A stretch of 26,601 bases of DNA from JAKPQD01 sp029572965 (GCA_035374585.1 DAOSPF010000047.1:1-26601), one strand, 5' to 3'; shown: positions 8,496 to 17,868, counted from the stretch's first letter. The notes: generated by a model from the sequence alone, not told the origin. Numbers and translations: made by a program.

Positions 8496-11400
8496 ATGTC
8501 ATTCAGAAAAGATAATAAACAAAAAAGCAGCTTTTCAAAGATAGCTATAGGTTTGGCTTCTCCCGAAGAAATTCTTGAACATTCCAGCGGTGAAGTACTT
8601 AAGCCAGAAACTATCAATTATCGTACTTATAAACCAGAGCGAGACGGTTTATTTTGCGAACGTATTTTTGGACCAGTTAAAGATTATGAATGCCATTGCG
8701 GCAAATACAAGCGAATCAGGTATAAAGGGATTGTTTGCGATCGTTGCGGTGTTGAAGTAACTGAGAAAAAAGTACGTCGCGAACGTATGGGGCATATTAA
8801 TCTTGTGGTTCCTGTTGCCCATATTTGGTATTTCAGGTCAATTCCTAACAAAATTGGTTATTTACTTGGTATTCCAAGCAAAAAGCTTGACTCTATTATA
8901 TACTATGAAAGATATGTTGTAGTAAATGCTGGTATTAAAGCTGCCGACGGAATTAAGGAAATGGATTTGCTTACCGAAGAAGAATATCTTGATATTTTAG
9001 AAACTCTTCCTAAGGAAAACCAATATCTTGATGATAGTGACCCAAGTAAATTTATTGCAAAAATGGGCGCTGAAGGTATTCATATGCTTCTTGAAAAAAT
9101 AGAATTAGACAATCTTTCATATTCACTTCGTAACCAGGCTAGCAAAGAAACATCACAACAACGTAAAAGTGAGGCTTTGAAAAGGCTTCAGGTTGTTGAA
9201 GCTTTCCGTGAATCTAAAGAAACCAACAAGCCTGAGTGGATGATTTGCAAGGTTATTCCAGTAATTCCTCCAGAATTAAGGCCTTTGGTCCCTCTCGATG
9301 GGGGACGTTTTGCTACGTCAGATCTCAACGACCTTTACAGAAGGGTTATTATCCGAAACAACCGTTTAAAAAGGCTTTTAGAAATCAAAGCTCCAGAAGT
9401 AATTTTACGTAACGAAAAACGTATGTTACAGGAAGCTGTTGACTCATTGTTTGACAACTCTCGTAAAGCAAGTGCTGTTAAAACTGATGCTAACAGGCCT
9501 TTGAAATCATTATCAGACAGCTTAAAAGGGAAACAAGGCCGTTTTCGTCAAAATTTACTTGGTAAACGTGTTGACTATTCTGCACGTTCGGTAATTGTTG
9601 TAGGTCCAGAGCTTAAGTTGCACGAATGTGGTTTGCCCAAAGATATGGCTGCAGAGCTTTACAAACCTTTTATTGTAAGGAAACTTCTTGAAAGAGGTAT
9701 TGTAAAGACTGTAAAATCAGCTAAAAAAATTGTAGAAAGAAAAGATGCTGTTATTTGGGATATCCTTGAAAACGTTTTGAAGGGACACCCGGTATTGTTG
9801 AACCGGGCCCCGACTCTTCACCGTTTGGGTATTCAGGCTTTTCAGCCTAAACTTATTGAAGGTAAAGCTATTCAATTGCACCCACTCGTTTGTACTGCGT
9901 TCAACGCTGACTTTGATGGTGACCAAATGGCTGTACACCTGCCATTAGGCAATGCAGCTATTCTTGAAGCTCAAATATTGATGTTAGCTTCCCACAATAT
10001 CCTTAACCCCGCAAATGGTGCACCAATCACGGTCCCCTCTCAGGACATGGTTTTAGGGCTTTATTATATGACCAAACCACGTATGAGTACCCCAGAACAC
10101 AAGGTGCGTGGTGAAGGTATGACATTCTATTCATCAGAAGAAATTATCATAGCATTCAATGAGAAACGTGTTGATTTGCATGCTAAGATTAAAATCAAAA
10201 ATAACTATACGGACGAACCCGACAGGAAGTTTATTGAAACTACCATTGGCAGGGTACTTTTCAACGAAGTAGTCCCTCGCGAGGTGGGTTATATTAACGA
10301 AGTTCTTACTAAAAAGTCACTTCGAGATATTATCAGCAAGGTACTTAAAGTTACAGGTACATCCCGTACTGCTAAGTTTCTTGATGATATTAAAGAACTT
10401 GGGTTTAAGATGGCTTTTACCGGAGGCCTTTCTTTCAACCTTGCCGATGTAATTGTTCCTGAAGAAAAAGATAAACTTGTAGAAGCTGGTTATAAAGAAG
10501 TTGACGAAATCATTAGCCAATACAACAATGGTTTCATTACTTATAACGAACGTTACAATAAAGTTATTGATAACTGGACTCACACAAACAGCAAGCTGAC
10601 TGATATTCTTATGAAGAAAATCAGTACACACAATCAGGGCTTCAATCCTGTTTACATGATGCTTGATTCTGGAGCTCGTGGTTCTAAAGAGCAGATTCGT
10701 CAGTTGGCTGGTATGCGTGGTCTTATGGCAAAACCTCAGAAATCAGGTTCTACAGAAAGCCAGATTATTGAAAACCCTATTCTTTCTAACTTTAAAGAAG
10801 GATTGTCAGTACTTGAGTACTTTATTTCTACTCACGGAGCTCGTAAAGGTTTGGCTGATACTGCTTTGAAAACTGCAGATGCAGGTTACCTTACCCGACG
10901 TTTGGTTGATGTATCGCAAGATGTGATTATAACAGAAACAGACTGTGGAACATTGAGGGGGCTTGAAGCTTCTGCTATTAAGAAAAGTGAAGAAATTGTT
11001 GAGTCTTTGTACGAAAGAATTCTTGGGCGAACCTCGGTTCATGATATTTATCACCCACAGACTGGCGAATTGCTTGTTGGTGCCGGAGAAGAATTTACAG
11101 AAGAGATTGCTGCCAAGATTTCAGAATCACCTATAGATACTGTTGAAATCCGTTCAGTGTTGACCTGTGAATCTAAGAAAGGGGTATGTGCAAAATGTTA
11201 CGGACGAAATTTAGCGACAGGGCGCATGGTGCAAATTGGCGAAGCGGTAGGAGTAATTGCCGCACAATCAATTGGCGAGCCTGGTACACAGCTTACACTT
11301 CGAACATTTCACGTTGGTGGTGTTGCGTCTAATATTGCCACAGAATCGGATTTAATTGCTAAATACGATGGTATTATTGAGATAGATGAATTGCGTACAG

Positions 11401-12788
11401 TTGAAGGGATAAGAGATGGTGAAAAAGTTGATATTGTTATTGGACGTATGGCAGAAGTACGTTTGGTGGACAAAAAGACGGGTAGTGTCCTTACAACTAA
11501 TAGTATTCCTTATGGTTCAAAACTATTTGTAAAGAATGGTGCTGAGATTACAAAAGGGACACGTATTTGTGAGTGGGATCCATTCAACGCGCTTATCATT
11601 TCTGAAGTTAGTGGTAAGATAGCCTTCGATTCGGTTATTGATGGTGTTACATTTAAAGAAGAATCTGACGAGCAAAGTGGATATAAAGAGAAAGTAATTA
11701 TTGAGTCAAGGGACAAGACTAAAAACCCTATGATTAAAGTAATTAGCAACGATTCAGACATTGTTCGGTCTTATAACTTGCCTGTTACTTCTCATGTAAT
11801 TGTTGAAGAAGGAGATACAATTAAAGCGGGTGATATTATAGCTAAGATTCCTCGTAACGTTGGTAAGTCTGGCGACATCACCGGGGGGCTTCCTCGTGTT
11901 ACCGAGCTTTTTGAAGCACGTAACCCATCGAACCCTGCTGTTGTAGCTGAAATTGATGGAGAAGTTACATTTGGTAAGATCAAACGTGGTAACAGGGAAA
12001 TTAAGATTACTTCTAAAACAGGAGAAGTTAAGAATTATCTTGTTTCCATGTCAAAACAAATACTTGTTCAGGAGAATGATTATGTAAAAGCTGGCACCCC
12101 ACTTTCAGACGGAGCCATTACTCCTTCAGATATCTTAGCAATTAAAGGGCCTACAGCAGTACAGGAATATATTGTTAATGAAATCCAGGAAGTTTATCGT
12201 TTGCAAGGGGTAAAAATCAATGACAAACACTTTGAAGTAATTGTTAGACAAATGATGCGCAAGGTAGAAATCATAGATCCGGGCGATACCAAGTTCCTTG
12301 AAAAACAGATTGTTGACAAGCTCGAATTCATGGCAGAAAACGACGAGCTCTTTGGCAAGAAGGTTGTTGTTGATGCAGGAGATTCTACTACGCTGAAAGC
12401 TGGCCAGATTATTACTGCTCGTAAGCATCGTGATGAAAATTCATTGTTGAAGCGTCGAGATTTGAGACAAGTAGAAGCACGTGATGCGTTGCCAGCAACA
12501 TCAAGTCAGATACTTCAAGGTATTACCAGGGCTGCGCTTCAAACCCAAAGCTGGTTCTCGGCCGCTTCATTCCAGGAAACAACAAAGGTATTGAACGAAG
12601 CTGCGATATTTGGTAAAGTTGACACATTGGAAGGTTTGAAAGAAAACGTTATTGTTGGCCATCAAATCCCTGCAGGTACAGGTTTACGTGAATATCAGAA
12701 TATTATTGTAGGTTCAGCCGAAGAGTATGCCCGTTTGGTCACATCTAGCGATTCGTCATTAGATGAGGTTGAAGTAGACGAAGAATAA
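8496..12788 (+). CDS. rpoC: DNA-directed RNA polymerase subunit beta'
   Basis: This is the catalytic beta' subunit, 1430 residues and complete. The N-terminal zinc ribbon uses Cys66, Cys68, Cys81 and Cys84 (CHCG ... CDRC). The metal-binding active-site loop NADFDGDQMAVH begins at residue 470. The bridge helix/trigger loop region contains GVIAAQSIGEPGTQLTLRTF. A second zinc cluster is visible as CESKKGVCAKC just before it. The acidic C-terminal tail (SLDEVEVDEE) is common in the phylum. A strong intrinsic terminator follows 15 nt after the stop and closes the ribosomal protein-polymerase block. Confidence 0.99.
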   Translation: MSFRKDNKQKSSFSKIAIGLASPEEILEHSSGEVLKPETINYRTYKPERDGLFCERIFGPVKDYECHCGKYKRIRYKGIVCDRCGVEVTEKKVRRERMGHINLVVPVAHIWYFRSIPNKIGYLLGIPSKKLDSIIYYERYVVVNAGIKAADGIKEMDLLTEEEYLDILETLPKENQYLDDSDPSKFIAKMGAEGIHMLLEKIELDNLSYSLRNQASKETSQQRKSEALKRLQVVEAFRESKETNKPEWMICKVIPVIPPELRPLVPLDGGRFATSDLNDLYRRVIIRNNRLKRLLEIKAPEVILRNEKRMLQEAVDSLFDNSRKASAVKTDANRPLKSLSDSLKGKQGRFRQNLLGKRVDYSARSVIVVGPELKLHECGLPKDMAAELYKPFIVRKLLERGIVKTVKSAKKIVERKDAVIWDILENVLKGHPVLLNRAPTLHRLGIQAFQPKLIEGKAIQLHPLVCTAFNADFDGDQMAVHLPLGNAAILEAQILMLASHNILNPANGAPITVPSQDMVLGLYYMTKPRMSTPEHKVRGEGMTFYSSEEIIIAFNEKRVDLHAKIKIKNNYTDEPDRKFIETTIGRVLFNEVVPREVGYINEVLTKKSLRDIISKVLKVTGTSRTAKFLDDIKELGFKMAFTGGLSFNLADVIVPEEKDKLVEAGYKEVDEIISQYNNGFITYNERYNKVIDNWTHTNSKLTDILMKKISTHNQGFNPVYMMLDSGARGSKEQIRQLAGMRGLMAKPQKSGSTESQIIENPILSNFKEGLSVLEYFISTHGARKGLADTALKTADAGYLTRRLVDVSQDVIITETDCGTLRGLEASAIKKSEEIVESLYERILGRTSVHDIYHPQTGELLVGAGEEFTEEIAAKISESPIDTVEIRSVLTCESKKGVCAKCYGRNLATGRMVQIGEAVGVIAAQSIGEPGTQLTLRTFHVGGVASNIATESDLIAKYDGIIEIDELRTVEGIRDGEKVDIVIGRMAEVRLVDKKTGSVLTTNSIPYGSKLFVKNGAEITKGTRICEWDPFNALIISEVSGKIAFDSVIDGVTFKEESDEQSGYKEKVIIESRDKTKNPMIKVISNDSDIVRSYNLPVTSHVIVEEGDTIKAGDIIAKIPRNVGKSGDITGGLPRVTELFEARNPSNPAVVAEIDGEVTFGKIKRGNREIKITSKTGEVKNYLVSMSKQILVQENDYVKAGTPLSDGAITPSDILAIKGPTAVQEYIVNEIQEVYRLQGVKINDKHFEVIVRQMMRKVEIIDPGDTKFLEKQIVDKLEFMAENDELFGKKVVVDAGDSTTLKAGQIITARKHRDENSLLKRRDLRQVEARDALPATSSQILQGITRAALQTQSWFSAASFQETTKVLNEAAIFGKVDTLEGLKENVIVGHQIPAGTGLREYQNIIVGSAEEYARLVTSSDSSLDEVEVDEE

Positions 12789-12803
12789 CAATAGGTTTAT
12801 AAT

Positions 12804-12841
12804 AAAAAAACGCCATTGCTTGTTAGCTTTGGCGTTTTTTT
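12804..12841 (+). terminator. rpoC intrinsic terminator
   Basis: A 12-bp stem pairs AAAAAAACGCCA (12804-12815) with TGGCGTTTTTTT (12830-12841). The 14-nt loop holds a further GCT/AGC pairing. The T run serves transcription from rpoC; the matching A run makes it potentially bidirectional. It ends the long operon that begins upstream of tuf or secE. Confidence 0.92.
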
Positions 12842-12859
12842 ATTATATTATTAACAAAA

Positions 12860-12891
12860 TTTACATCCTTCATGTTTATTCCCTAAATTTG
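12860..12891 (+). promoter_or_regulatory. Bacteroidota-type promoter for the DUF3467 gene
   Basis: A -33 like element TTTA (12860-12863, consensus TTTG) is 20 nt from a perfect -7 element TAAATTTG (12884-12891, consensus TAnnTTTG). The start codon is 20 nt further on, preceded by the purine-rich AAAAAAGGAAAAG, which can act as a ribosome binding site. It lies directly after the rpoC terminator, so a new transcription unit begins here. Confidence 0.65.
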
Positions 12892-12911
12892 TATCAAAAA
12901 AGGAAAAGAAT

Positions 12912-13223
12912 ATGGAAAACGAAAATAAAAACGAGTTGCAGATTGAGTTAAAAGAAGAAGTTGCACAAGGGATATATTCCAACTTGGCCATCATAACTCA
13001 TTCACCTTCAGAGTTTATTATTGACTTTGTAAGGATAATGCCCGGGATGCCCAAGGCTGATGTCAAGTCTCGTATTATATTGACCCCGGAGCATGCCAAA
13101 AGACTTTTATTTGCTTTGAAAGACAATATTGCAAAATATGAAGCGGTTAATGGCCAGATTAAAAATGTTGAACAAATTCCACCTATTCCGATGAATTTTG
13201 GAGGCCCTATAGCTCAGGCATAA
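12912..13223 (+). CDS. DUF3467 family protein
   Basis: A 103-residue acidic protein of the DUF3467 family, recognised by the pattern GIYSNLAIITHSPSEFIIDF, then MPGMPKADVKSRIILTPEHA and a final helix LLFALKDNIAKYEAV. The family is small, widespread in Bacteroidota and of unknown function; its fold is probably a compact alpha/beta domain. The tail is proline-rich (QIPPIPMNFGGP). It has its own promoter after the rpoC terminator and lies 34 nt upstream of recA with no terminator between, so the two are likely co-transcribed. No catalytic motif is visible. Confidence 0.88.
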   Translation: MENENKNELQIELKEEVAQGIYSNLAIITHSPSEFIIDFVRIMPGMPKADVKSRIILTPEHAKRLLFALKDNIAKYEAVNGQIKNVEQIPPIPMNFGGPIAQA

Positions 13224-13257
13224 ACCCCTAAAACAATAAACTTTAAAAAATCAAATT

Positions 13258-14316
13258 ATGGCACAAAACACAGATGTAGAACAAACAAAAAAAGAGATAA
13301 ACAAAGAAAAGTTAAAAGCCCTTCAGCTTACTATTGATAAAATTGATAAAGACTATGGCAAAGGAACTATCATGCGTATGGGAGAAAAGGCAGCACTTGA
13401 TGTTCCTGTTATTTCATCGGGGTCAATTGGGTTAGACTATGCTTTGGGTGTTGGAGGTTATCCACGAGGCAGGGTTATTGAGATTTATGGACCCGAGTCA
13501 TCAGGAAAGACAACCCTTGCCATTCATGCTATGGCTGAAGCTCAGAAGGCTGGTGGGATTGCAGCTTTTATTGATGCAGAACATGCTTTTGACCGCTTTT
13601 ATGCTGAAAAATTGGGCGTTGATATCGAAAATCTTCTGATTTCGCAGCCTGACAATGGAGAGCAAGCATTGGAGATTGCAGATGCATTGATCCGTTCTGG
13701 AGCTATTGACATTATAGTTATAGATTCTGTTGCTGCATTAACACCAAAGGCAGAAATTGAAGGAGATATGGGCGATTCAAAGCTTGGATTGCAGGCCCGC
13801 CTTATGTCACAGGCTTTGCGTAAGCTTACTGCCAATATTAACAAAACAAATACCTGCTGTATTTTTATTAACCAGCTCCGTGAAAAGATTGGGGTTATGT
13901 TTGGTAACCCAGAAACGACTACTGGCGGTAATGCTTTAAAGTTTTATGCTTCTGTACGAATTGATATTCGTAAGAACCAACAGATTAAAGATGGGGAAGA
14001 GATACTTGGAGTACGTACCAGGGTAAAAATTGTAAAAAACAAACTTGCTCCACCTTTTAAAAAGGCCGATTTCGACATTATGTATGGTGAAGGTATTAGT
14101 AAATCTGGCGAGATTGTTGACCTTGGAGTTGAACTCGAAATTATCAAAAAGAGCGGTTCCTGGTTTAGTTATGGCGACACCAAACTTGGACAAGGACGAG
14201 ATGCCGTAAAAAATCTATTGCGTGATAATCCTGAATTGATGCTCGAACTTGAACAAAAGATTTTTAAAGCTCTTCAAACTGGAGGAAAAGTGCTTTTTAC
14301 TGACAAAGCAAATTAA
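13258..14316 (+). CDS. recA: Recombinase RecA
   Basis: RecA polymerises on single-stranded DNA, drives strand exchange, and stimulates LexA-type autocleavage in the SOS response. The 352-residue length is normal. The Walker A motif GPESSGKTT is at residues 78-86, the Walker B strand is IIVIDSVAAL near 155-164, and the L2 loop contains NQLREKIGVMFGNPETTTGG. There is no intein. The N-terminus is lysine-rich. No SOS box could be recognised upstream, and LexA sites in this phylum are poorly defined. The next gene starts 20 nt after the stop with no terminator. Confidence 0.99.
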   Translation: MAQNTDVEQTKKEINKEKLKALQLTIDKIDKDYGKGTIMRMGEKAALDVPVISSGSIGLDYALGVGGYPRGRVIEIYGPESSGKTTLAIHAMAEAQKAGGIAAFIDAEHAFDRFYAEKLGVDIENLLISQPDNGEQALEIADALIRSGAIDIIVIDSVAALTPKAEIEGDMGDSKLGLQARLMSQALRKLTANINKTNTCCIFINQLREKIGVMFGNPETTTGGNALKFYASVRIDIRKNQQIKDGEEILGVRTRVKIVKNKLAPPFKKADFDIMYGEGISKSGEIVDLGVELEIIKKSGSWFSYGDTKLGQGRDAVKNLLRDNPELMLELEQKIFKALQTGGKVLFTDKAN

Positions 14317-14335
14317 TCGTATTAATTTGTTGCAC

Positions 14336-15916
14336 ATGAATTCTTATGCAACATACAAAGCCTATAGCCATGAAGTTTATTTTTGGTTATTGGCTTTTAT
14401 TGCTATCTCAATGCCATATATGGAGCTATTTTCCATTATTGGGTTGATCCTTTTGTTTATCAACTGGATATTAGAAGGAAATTTTTCTCACAAGCTTTCT
14501 ATATTCAAGCATAAAAAGAGTATTAGTGTTTTTTCGGCAATATTTTTTATACATGTAATTTGGCTTTTAGGTACATCTCAATGGGATGAGGCGTTTCGAA
14601 ATATATTCATAAAGCTCCCTTTATTAATATTGCCAGTCATTATTGGGACTTCTGAACCCATCAAAATTCCGAAAGTAAGAAAACTACTTCAGCTTTTTAT
14701 CGGTTCTGTATCCTTAGCAGTTGTAGCCCATTTTATTATTTCAAAGAAATGGTTGCCTGTCGATTCAGATAAAATACTAAAATCTGGGATTTTTGTCTCT
14801 AAATCTCAATTAACCTGCATGGTGGTTGTTTCTACCCTTACTCTTTTTCATTGGATAAAATCAATGGGCCGGAATTTCAAAGCATCTTTGGTGGTCTATA
14901 TTGTTTTAGCTATACTAATGTTGGTTTATCTGGCTTCAATACATTCACTTGCCGGGTTAATAGTGTTGGCAATAACATTTTTGATATTGGTTATCTCATA
15001 TATCAACAGGTTGGAGAATCAAATGCTGAAAATAGGATTGATTATGTTGATTTATGCCATTCCTTTTTTCTCTATTGTTTTGATGATAAAAACGTACCAC
15101 CAGTTTTTTCATTCAAAACAACCTGAATACAATGTTAGTCAATTATTTACTAAAGCCGGCAATCCATATTACAATCAGAGCGCAAGTTGGGAGATAGAAA
15201 ATGGGAACAAAGTATGGGTCAATGTTTGCGAGAAAGAGCTAAGCAAAGAATGGAATAAGATTAGTGAGATTAAATATGAGGATTTAGATTTAAAAGGGCA
15301 GCCTTTGCGGTTGACACTCATAAGGTATATGACTTCAAAAGGTTTGAAAAAAGATGCAGAAGGGATAGCTTTATTATCTGGACGCGACATAATCAATGTT
15401 CAAAAGGGTATGACCAACTATATCTTTGACACACATTGGTCTTTATTAACCCGTATTTACGAAGTATTTTGGGAAGTGCATCAGTTTAAGCATTCAAAAT
15501 GTTCGAGTCAGGAACATAGCCTTTCTGTACGCTTAGAAAAATATCATATAGCATTATCTGTTGCTGCCAAACATTTGTTTTTTGGGGTTGGGACCGGTGA
15601 TTTGGATTTGATATACAGTGATTTGAATAAAGGCCACAAGATATGCCTGAAGGCAGAAGATAAAAATGATACTGGCAACCAGTTTTTATATGTTCTTTGT
15701 TCTTTTGGTATTATCGGGCTTATACTTTTTATTTTTGCATTGGTTTTACCCGGAATATTGGAAATGAAGTGGGATTCATACTATTTTCTAATGATATTCT
15801 GTGTTATTGTTCTGTCATTTTTTGTTTTTGAAGTATTGGAAAGCTTTGCAGGGACAATATTTTGCACTTTCTTTTATTCATTTTACCTTTGGGGTACATA
15901 TCGAAATCTTGAATAA
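14336..15916 (+). CDS. O-antigen ligase/polymerase-like membrane protein
   Basis: A 526-residue polytopic protein with about ten hydrophobic segments and a long polar loop at about residues 255-445, the layout of the Wzy/WaaL (Wzy_C) superfamily that joins or polymerises lipid-linked glycans in the periplasm. The family motif is represented by AKHLFFGVGTGDLDLIY and later GNQFLYVLCSFGIIGLILF. The usual His-Asn at the start of the second motif is Gly-Asn here. ATG 14336 was chosen because an upstream in-frame ATG at 14249 lies inside recA and adds a segment that does not resemble the family. No other cell-surface polysaccharide gene is nearby, so the acceptor and donor cannot be predicted. Confidence 0.72.
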   Translation: MNSYATYKAYSHEVYFWLLAFIAISMPYMELFSIIGLILLFINWILEGNFSHKLSIFKHKKSISVFSAIFFIHVIWLLGTSQWDEAFRNIFIKLPLLILPVIIGTSEPIKIPKVRKLLQLFIGSVSLAVVAHFIISKKWLPVDSDKILKSGIFVSKSQLTCMVVVSTLTLFHWIKSMGRNFKASLVVYIVLAILMLVYLASIHSLAGLIVLAITFLILVISYINRLENQMLKIGLIMLIYAIPFFSIVLMIKTYHQFFHSKQPEYNVSQLFTKAGNPYYNQSASWEIENGNKVWVNVCEKELSKEWNKISEIKYEDLDLKGQPLRLTLIRYMTSKGLKKDAEGIALLSGRDIINVQKGMTNYIFDTHWSLLTRIYEVFWEVHQFKHSKCSSQEHSLSVRLEKYHIALSVAAKHLFFGVGTGDLDLIYSDLNKGHKICLKAEDKNDTGNQFLYVLCSFGIIGLILFIFALVLPGILEMKWDSYYFLMIFCVIVLSFFVFEVLESFAGTIFCTFFYSFYLWGTYRNLE

Positions 15917-15917
15917 G

Positions 15918-16430
15918 ATGAACCGACTTGATGACGCTTTTTTTCAAAGAGATGTACTTGATTTGGCCCCGTTGCTTTTGGGAAAAACCATTGTCCGGAA
16001 ATTCGATGATAGCTCTGAATCCAGATTTTTAATCACAGAAACAGAGGCTTATAAAGGAGAAGAAGATTTAGCCTGCCATGCATCAAAAGGTCGCACGCCA
16101 AGGACAGAAGTAATGTACCAACCGGGAGGTTGCTTATATGTGTACCTTATTTACGGGATGTACTGGATGCTCAATATTGTAACTGGCGAAAAAGACAATC
16201 CTCAGGCTGTGCTTATCAGGGGCCTCGATGCTGTATATGGCCCCGGCAGGCTGACTAAAAAACTTCAGATTGACAAATCTTTTAACGGCGAGCGTTTGCA
16301 GACTTCAGAAAGGATATATCTGCTAAATAATGATTTGAAATGCGATTATAGTGTTGCCCCCAGGGTTGGTATTGATTATGCAGGCGAGTACTGGCGGGAT
16401 GTCCCGTGGCGTTTTACTTTGAAGCTTTAG
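15918..16430 (+). CDS. 3-methyladenine DNA glycosylase (AAG/MPG family)
   Basis: This enzyme excises alkylated purines such as 3-methyladenine and hypoxanthine, starting base-excision repair. Key residues known from human AAG can be placed: catalytic Glu43 (human Glu125) in ITETEAY, base-stacking Tyr45 (Tyr127) and His54 (His136), Tyr76 and intercalating Tyr79 (Tyr159, Tyr162) in LYVYLIYGMYW, and Asn86 (Asn169). The 170 residues are at the short end of the family but include the terminal PRVGIDYAGEYW segment. Start ATG 15918 is one base after the previous stop; the longer in-frame start at 15801 lies inside the ligase-like gene. It converges with the next gene, overlapping by 17 nt. Confidence 0.92.
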   Translation: MNRLDDAFFQRDVLDLAPLLLGKTIVRKFDDSSESRFLITETEAYKGEEDLACHASKGRTPRTEVMYQPGGCLYVYLIYGMYWMLNIVTGEKDNPQAVLIRGLDAVYGPGRLTKKLQIDKSFNGERLQTSERIYLLNNDLKCDYSVAPRVGIDYAGEYWRDVPWRFTLKL

Positions 16431-17526
16431 GGCGGGGCAAAATTTTATCTATCTGGCAGATAAAACTCAGGCTAAAGTTGTAATCAAACAATTTTTGATC
16501 AAGAATTTGATATCCCTCAAATCCGCATTTGAAACTTAATGCATTTACTATCTCTTTGGTATAGTTTACCTTTATTATGCCTATTTTACGTGTATTGTAG
16601 AGCGTATCCTTTCGCTCGGGCTGAGTAGAGATGCATTGGTACATGGCTTCACCTCTTGGGCCTATGAATTTGTGGCTATACCAGTAAGAAAAACTTGCAT
16701 CCAGCAGTCCTGAATTTACTGATATTTCTGGTAGTAAAGCATAGCCTGATTTGAAAGGCCGGGTTTCAACCTGAGTATTTTTGTTGTAAAGAAAAGCTCT
16801 TGAACCTATTTGCAAATCTTTGAATATGCCCAAGTCTATCTTAAAACTGGCAAACAACCCTGAAGAAAAGTTAATCAATGTTTCGATGGGCTTTTTTGGC
16901 CTGTTTATCTGACCGCCAAGATGAGTGGCGATTAAATTTGCAGGAATTTTAACGCTAAATGTTTCTGCTACCGGAATGTTAAAATTCAAAGCTAATCCGG
17001 AAGTAAGCTTTTCCTGCACAGAATCTCCGTACCAGGTGAATTTGTCCCATGAAAGCCACAAATCTCCTTTGAGGTTTTGTTTATTTAACATGAATTGAAC
17101 GCCATTGTCGGCCTGTCCAAGATAAAACCTCTCAGGGTCAAGCATAGGTGCAGGTTGCAAGTGGTTGTCATTGAAATGCAACGTTCCTAAAGTGAAGCAG
17201 AGGGTAGGGGTTATTCTGTAATCAATGCGGTAAACAGGTAAGATTTTATTGAAATTATCCTGGCCTGAATACTTCAAAGCATGCAACCCGCCTTCAATGG
17301 TGGCTTTATCTGTGATGTTATAACTGATTGTAGGGGTTGCCCAAAGGCCTATAAGGGTATAGCCTTCTACAACATCATTGAAATATTCGTTATCCTTGAC
17401 AAAGTTGGCATTTTGAAAATGAAAAGCCAGGTTAGCTTTACTGTTTAGGCTTGAATCCTGTATATTTTCCTGACCATTAAGTAATAAAGAACTGAAGATA
17501 AAAGCTATGTGAACGAGTTTCTTCAT
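16414..17526 (-). CDS. Exported, probably outer-membrane beta-barrel protein of unknown function
   Basis: A 370-residue protein with an N-terminal signal peptide (MKKLVHIAFIFSSLLLNG, probable cleavage before QENIQ). The mature part is rich in alternating polar/aromatic strands ending near turns (for example ATPTISYNIT, YRIDYRITPTLCFTLGTLHF, GDLWLSWDKFTWYG), as expected for an outer-membrane barrel. No lipobox is present. I do not recognise a named family. It is the second gene of a minus-strand pair, 9 nt after the small gene that ends at 17536, so the two are probably one operon. Its 3' end overlaps the DNA glycosylase gene on the other strand by 17 nt. Confidence 0.7.
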   Translation of the reverse strand: MKKLVHIAFIFSSLLLNGQENIQDSSLNSKANLAFHFQNANFVKDNEYFNDVVEGYTLIGLWATPTISYNITDKATIEGGLHALKYSGQDNFNKILPVYRIDYRITPTLCFTLGTLHFNDNHLQPAPMLDPERFYLGQADNGVQFMLNKQNLKGDLWLSWDKFTWYGDSVQEKLTSGLALNFNIPVAETFSVKIPANLIATHLGGQINRPKKPIETLINFSSGLFASFKIDLGIFKDLQIGSRAFLYNKNTQVETRPFKSGYALLPEISVNSGLLDASFSYWYSHKFIGPRGEAMYQCISTQPERKDTLYNTRKIGIIKVNYTKEIVNALSFKCGFEGYQILDQKLFDYNFSLSFICQIDKILPRPKASK

Positions 17527-17535
17527 AGTTGGCGT

Positions 17536-17844
17536 TTATAAGTGCATTAGAACATTTGTCAGCACAAGGGATACCGCTGAGCGGGAATACAAAAACTCTG
17601 TTTTTTGCCTGTCGGGTGATAAAGCTGAAAAATTAGCGTTGAACCTGGTTTCAAGCTCTTTTTTTATTTCATCAATAGCCATATTGACCCATATTTCGGA
17701 CATTGGTGTCAGCCCTTCTTTTTGCAAATATTGAAGACGATCCATGCCAAGTTTAAGCAATTGTTGATATTGCTTAAGGTTTTCATCATTATAAACAGCA
17801 ATGCTGTTTATTTGCGTTTGGATATCATTTATGGCGTTATTCAT
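17536..17844 (-). CDS. Small helical protein of unknown function
   Basis: A 102-residue soluble protein, predicted almost entirely helical, with a coiled-coil-like N-terminal half (NNAINDIQTQINSIAVYNDE, LKQYQQLLKLGMDRLQYLQ). It has no signal peptide and no membrane segment, and I recognise no family. ATG 17844 is preferred over an upstream in-frame ATG at 17883 because the longer form would begin inside the likely promoter region and adds a hydrophobic/cysteine stretch. It lies 9 nt upstream of the exported barrel-like protein, so the two are probably expressed together. Confidence 0.6.
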   Translation of the reverse strand: MNNAINDIQTQINSIAVYNDENLKQYQQLLKLGMDRLQYLQKEGLTPMSEIWVNMAIDEIKKELETRFNANFSALSPDRQKTEFLYSRSAVSLVLTNVLMHL

Positions 17845-17860
17845 AGCTTTTAGTTTAGAA

Positions 17861-17868
17861 CAAATATA
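17861..17868 (-). promoter_or_regulatory. Possible -7 element for the small-gene/barrel pair
   Basis: Read on the minus strand, TATATTTG matches the Bacteroidota -7 consensus TAnnTTTG exactly and lies 16 nt before ATG 17844, directly downstream of the GH130 terminator. No clear TTTG was found about 20 nt upstream, so this is a half-supported promoter. Confidence 0.4.

Noticed and set aside
14249..14335. N-terminal extension of the ligase-like protein
   Set aside because: It lies in recA coding sequence in another frame and adds charged residues before the natural membrane-protein start at 14336.
15801..15917. N-terminal extension of the DNA glycosylase
   Set aside because: It lies inside the ligase-like gene and encodes hydrophobic sequence foreign to the AAG family.
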